NCBI GenBank assembly: GCA_021324595.1
Contig: JAJPIV010000134.1
Span: 1-64,000, forward strand
Source: Actinomycetota bacterium
GTDB lineage: Bacteria > Actinomycetota > Actinomycetes > Streptosporangiales > Streptosporangiaceae
Reading direction: 5' to 3'
DNA length: 64,000 bases
The notes under the pieces: model-generated
Database searches by the model: none
The model's input: only the letters and a program-made list of their open reading frames with translations
What the model was told of the DNA's origin: nothing
Part shown: one piece after another, positions 62,481 through 64,000 of the stretch
How positions within the stretch are numbered: position 1 is the stretch's first letter
How the letters are laid out: each line of letters begins with the position of its first letter
Made by a program: the position numbers and the translations under genes

Positions 62481-62675
62481 GTGCATCCCCTTTTCTCGTT
62501 CCCCCGTTGGGAGACGCATTTTCGCAGCACGTTAACATGCGCCGCCATTACCGCGCGGGCTCCCGCCCGAAGTGCCGGCAATTGTTATTTCAGCGACGCC
62601 GCCGGTGCCGCGCATCACAGGGATTGCGGGGCAACCCGGCCATTGGCGCAGCCGCGCGGCGCCGCCGGCCGCCGG

Positions 62676-63542
62676 TCAGCCCAGGGCGATCGCGATGATC
62701 CCGGCGGCGATCGCGGCGCCTGCCGCCAGCCGGCGGGCCAGGCCGGCCTCGCCGAGCATGCGCCGGCCGAGCAGGATCGCGAACACCACGCTGACCTCGC
62801 GCGCCGGGGCGACCGCGCTGACCGCGGTGAAGCTCAGCGCGGTCAGCACGAGCAGGTAGGCGAGGGGTGACAGCAGCGCCGCGCCGATCACCTGCGGCCG
62901 GAACCGCTGCCACACGCGGGCCACCAGGTCGCGGCGGCCCAGCGCGAACGGGGCGAAGGCCACGGCCATCACCGGGTACCCGGGGTAGCCCTGGATGGCG
63001 GGCGGCGTGTGCAGGGTGGACACGGCGTACTTGTCGCAGACCGTGTAGCAGGCGATGAACACCCCGGTGGTCACCGCGAAGGCCAGCGCCCCGGGGGAGA
63101 AGGCGGCCCGCGTGCCCGCGGTCGGCCAGCCGATCACGACGACGCCGGCGATGACCGCGGCGATCCCGGCGGCCTGCACCGGGGCCGGCCGCTCGCCGAG
63201 GAGCACGATCCCGGCGACGGCGGCGAGCAGGGCACCGGTCCCACGGCCGACCGGGTAGGTGAGCGACAGGTCGCCGAGCCGGTAGCCGGACTGCAGGAAC
63301 AGGAAGTACCCCGTGTGCAGCGCGCCGGTCAGGGCGAGGAAGGCCCAGTTGCGCCAGGTCAGCGAGGGGTGGCCGAGGACGGCCGTGCCCACGGCCACCG
63401 GAGCGTAGGCGATCGCGGCGCCGACGGCGACCAGCCAGATGAACGCCACCGCCCCGGTCGCCGCCGCCTGCTTGCTGAACAGGTTCCAGCTCGCGTGGGC
63501 CAGTGCCGCCGCCAGCACGAGCGAGATGGCGGCGGCGCTCAT
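62676..63542 (-). CDS. EamA/DMT-family transporter
   Basis: The ATG at 63542 has AAGGA six bases upstream and gives 288 residues. Ten membrane helices form two EamA repeats (AISLVLAAALAHASWNLFSK; FIACYTVCDKYAV and SVVFAILLGRRMLGEAGLARRL). The charged end motif GERPAPVQAAGI and GEAGLARRLAAG after helices 4 and 9 is typical of DMT exporters. Substrate may be an amino acid, purine or metabolite. It is transcribed away from the histidine phosphatase gene; about 200 bases of promoter DNA lie between. Confidence 0.85.
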   Translation of the reverse strand: MSAAAISLVLAAALAHASWNLFSKQAAATGAVAFIWLVAVGAAIAYAPVAVGTAVLGHPSLTWRNWAFLALTGALHTGYFLFLQSGYRLGDLSLTYPVGRGTGALLAAVAGIVLLGERPAPVQAAGIAAVIAGVVVIGWPTAGTRAAFSPGALAFAVTTGVFIACYTVCDKYAVSTLHTPPAIQGYPGYPVMAVAFAPFALGRRDLVARVWQRFRPQVIGAALLSPLAYLLVLTALSFTAVSAVAPAREVSVVFAILLGRRMLGEAGLARRLAAGAAIAAGIIAIALG

Positions 63543-63742
63543 GCGGCGTCCTTGCAGGTCCGGTACCGGGTGAACCTCCGCCACCCTATCCCTTCCGGAC
63601 ATGCCCTGCGGATCCGGGTGGTTCACCCGCCGTTCACCAGGGGTTGCGCTCCGGGAACCCCTGGGATGGCGCGGCGGGCGTGCCGGGCGCGAGCCGGCGG
63701 CGGGGCGAAAGGCCCGGCGGGGCCGGTAGGCTGGGCGGCGCC

Positions 63743-64000
63743 ATGAGTGCGCAGACCAGCGCCGGCCCGGCGGGGCCGGACAGCCCGACCACGATCGTCC
63801 ACCTGGTGCGCCACGGGGAGGTGGCCAACCCGCGCGGCGTGCTGTACGGGCGGCTGCCCGGCTTCCACCTGTCCGAGGACGGGCAGATGATGGCCAAGGC
63901 CGCGGCCGGCTTCATGGCGGGACGGGATGTCACCGTGCTCCGCTCCTCGCCGCTGGAGCGGGCGGTCGAGACGGCCGAGCCGATCGCCGCCCAGCTCGGC
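63743..64000 (+). CDS. Histidine phosphatase family protein (5' part only)
   Basis: The window ends 86 codons into the gene. The RHG motif is complete (TIVHLVRHGEVANP), with the phospho-acceptor His and a second catalytic Arg. SSPLERAVETAEPIA is the conserved second-shell segment. Phosphoglycerate-mutase-like histidine phosphatases act on many phosphoesters. In other actinobacteria a gene of this type follows hemL and precedes ResA/CcdA cytochrome-c biogenesis genes, which may lie beyond the window. TAGGCT ten bases upstream may be the -10. Confidence 0.88.
   Translation, partial: MSAQTSAGPAGPDSPTTIVHLVRHGEVANPRGVLYGRLPGFHLSEDGQMMAKAAAGFMAGRDVTVLRSSPLERAVETAEPIAAQLG

Overview
The window is very GC-rich (about 74-75 percent by eye) chromosomal DNA from a filamentous or related actinomycete. 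The evidence is frequent GTG starts with GTGA/ATGA gene overlaps, a mycothiol synthase beside a GlnR-type regulator, a Rex-hemA-hemC-hemD-hemB cluster, MurT/GatD, the tiny ribosomal protein bS22, and a ppx...proC-HTH-bS22-acyltransferase-HAD-Grx-hem gene order like the Mycobacterium Rv0496-Rv0512 and Streptomyces SCO33xx regions. Genus cannot be told from sequence alone. I saw no tRNA, rRNA, CRISPR array, insertion sequence or prophage.

Layout. 0-12.4 kb: a helicase gene broken by two in-frame stops, three exported proteins (DUF4232-like, a lipoprotein, a phospholipase-D-fold lipoprotein), an MFS transporter, serB, a NodB deacetylase with C-terminal repeats, and a PIG-L/LmbE deacetylase. 12.4-25.4 kb: an SqdB-like epimerase, an M19 dipeptidase, Ppx, a DivIVA-like coiled-coil protein, a gamma-carbonic anhydrase, glnR-mshD, a MoaD-like protein, a LmeA-like protein, a sigma/anti-sigma pair, a tethered thioredoxin, and a sulfur operon (leader peptide, DUF4395, sseA, DUF1416) ending in a 42-bp perfect palindrome. 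25.4-30.6 kb: a phosphate uptake operon in the order pstB-S-C-A with a likely PHO box, followed by a GntR regulator. 30.6-38.2 kb: an uncharacterised module of two membrane proteins that look like P-loop-less relatives of HerA/VirD4 ATPases, an embedded PhzF-family gene, and an intact HerA-type ATPase.

38.2-49.4 kb: murT-gatD, a DsrE protein, a nitrobindin, a Fur regulator, citrate synthase, a YgfZ-like protein, proline dehydrogenase, proC, an excisionase-like HTH protein, bS22, an acyltransferase and a HAD phosphatase. 49.5-61.4 kb: a seven-helix membrane protein fused through a PPYDG-rich linker to an ABM domain, a glutaredoxin, then rex-hemA-hemC-hemD-hemB. A Rex operator sits over the rex -35 box. 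After a GT-C-like membrane protein come a prim-pol-like protein and hemL, which overlap. The end holds a secreted beta-helix-like protein, an EamA transporter and the start of a histidine phosphatase.

The genes form several working sets: tetrapyrrole synthesis from glutamyl-tRNA under NADH/NAD+ control by Rex; PHO-box-controlled phosphate uptake; sulfur transfer behind a cysteine-codon leader; lipid II amidation by MurT/GatD; and proline turnover by ProDH and ProC. Several genes (ppx, MFS, nitrobindin, fur, proC and others) have a TAnnnT box ending six bases before the start codon, which suggests leaderless transcripts.
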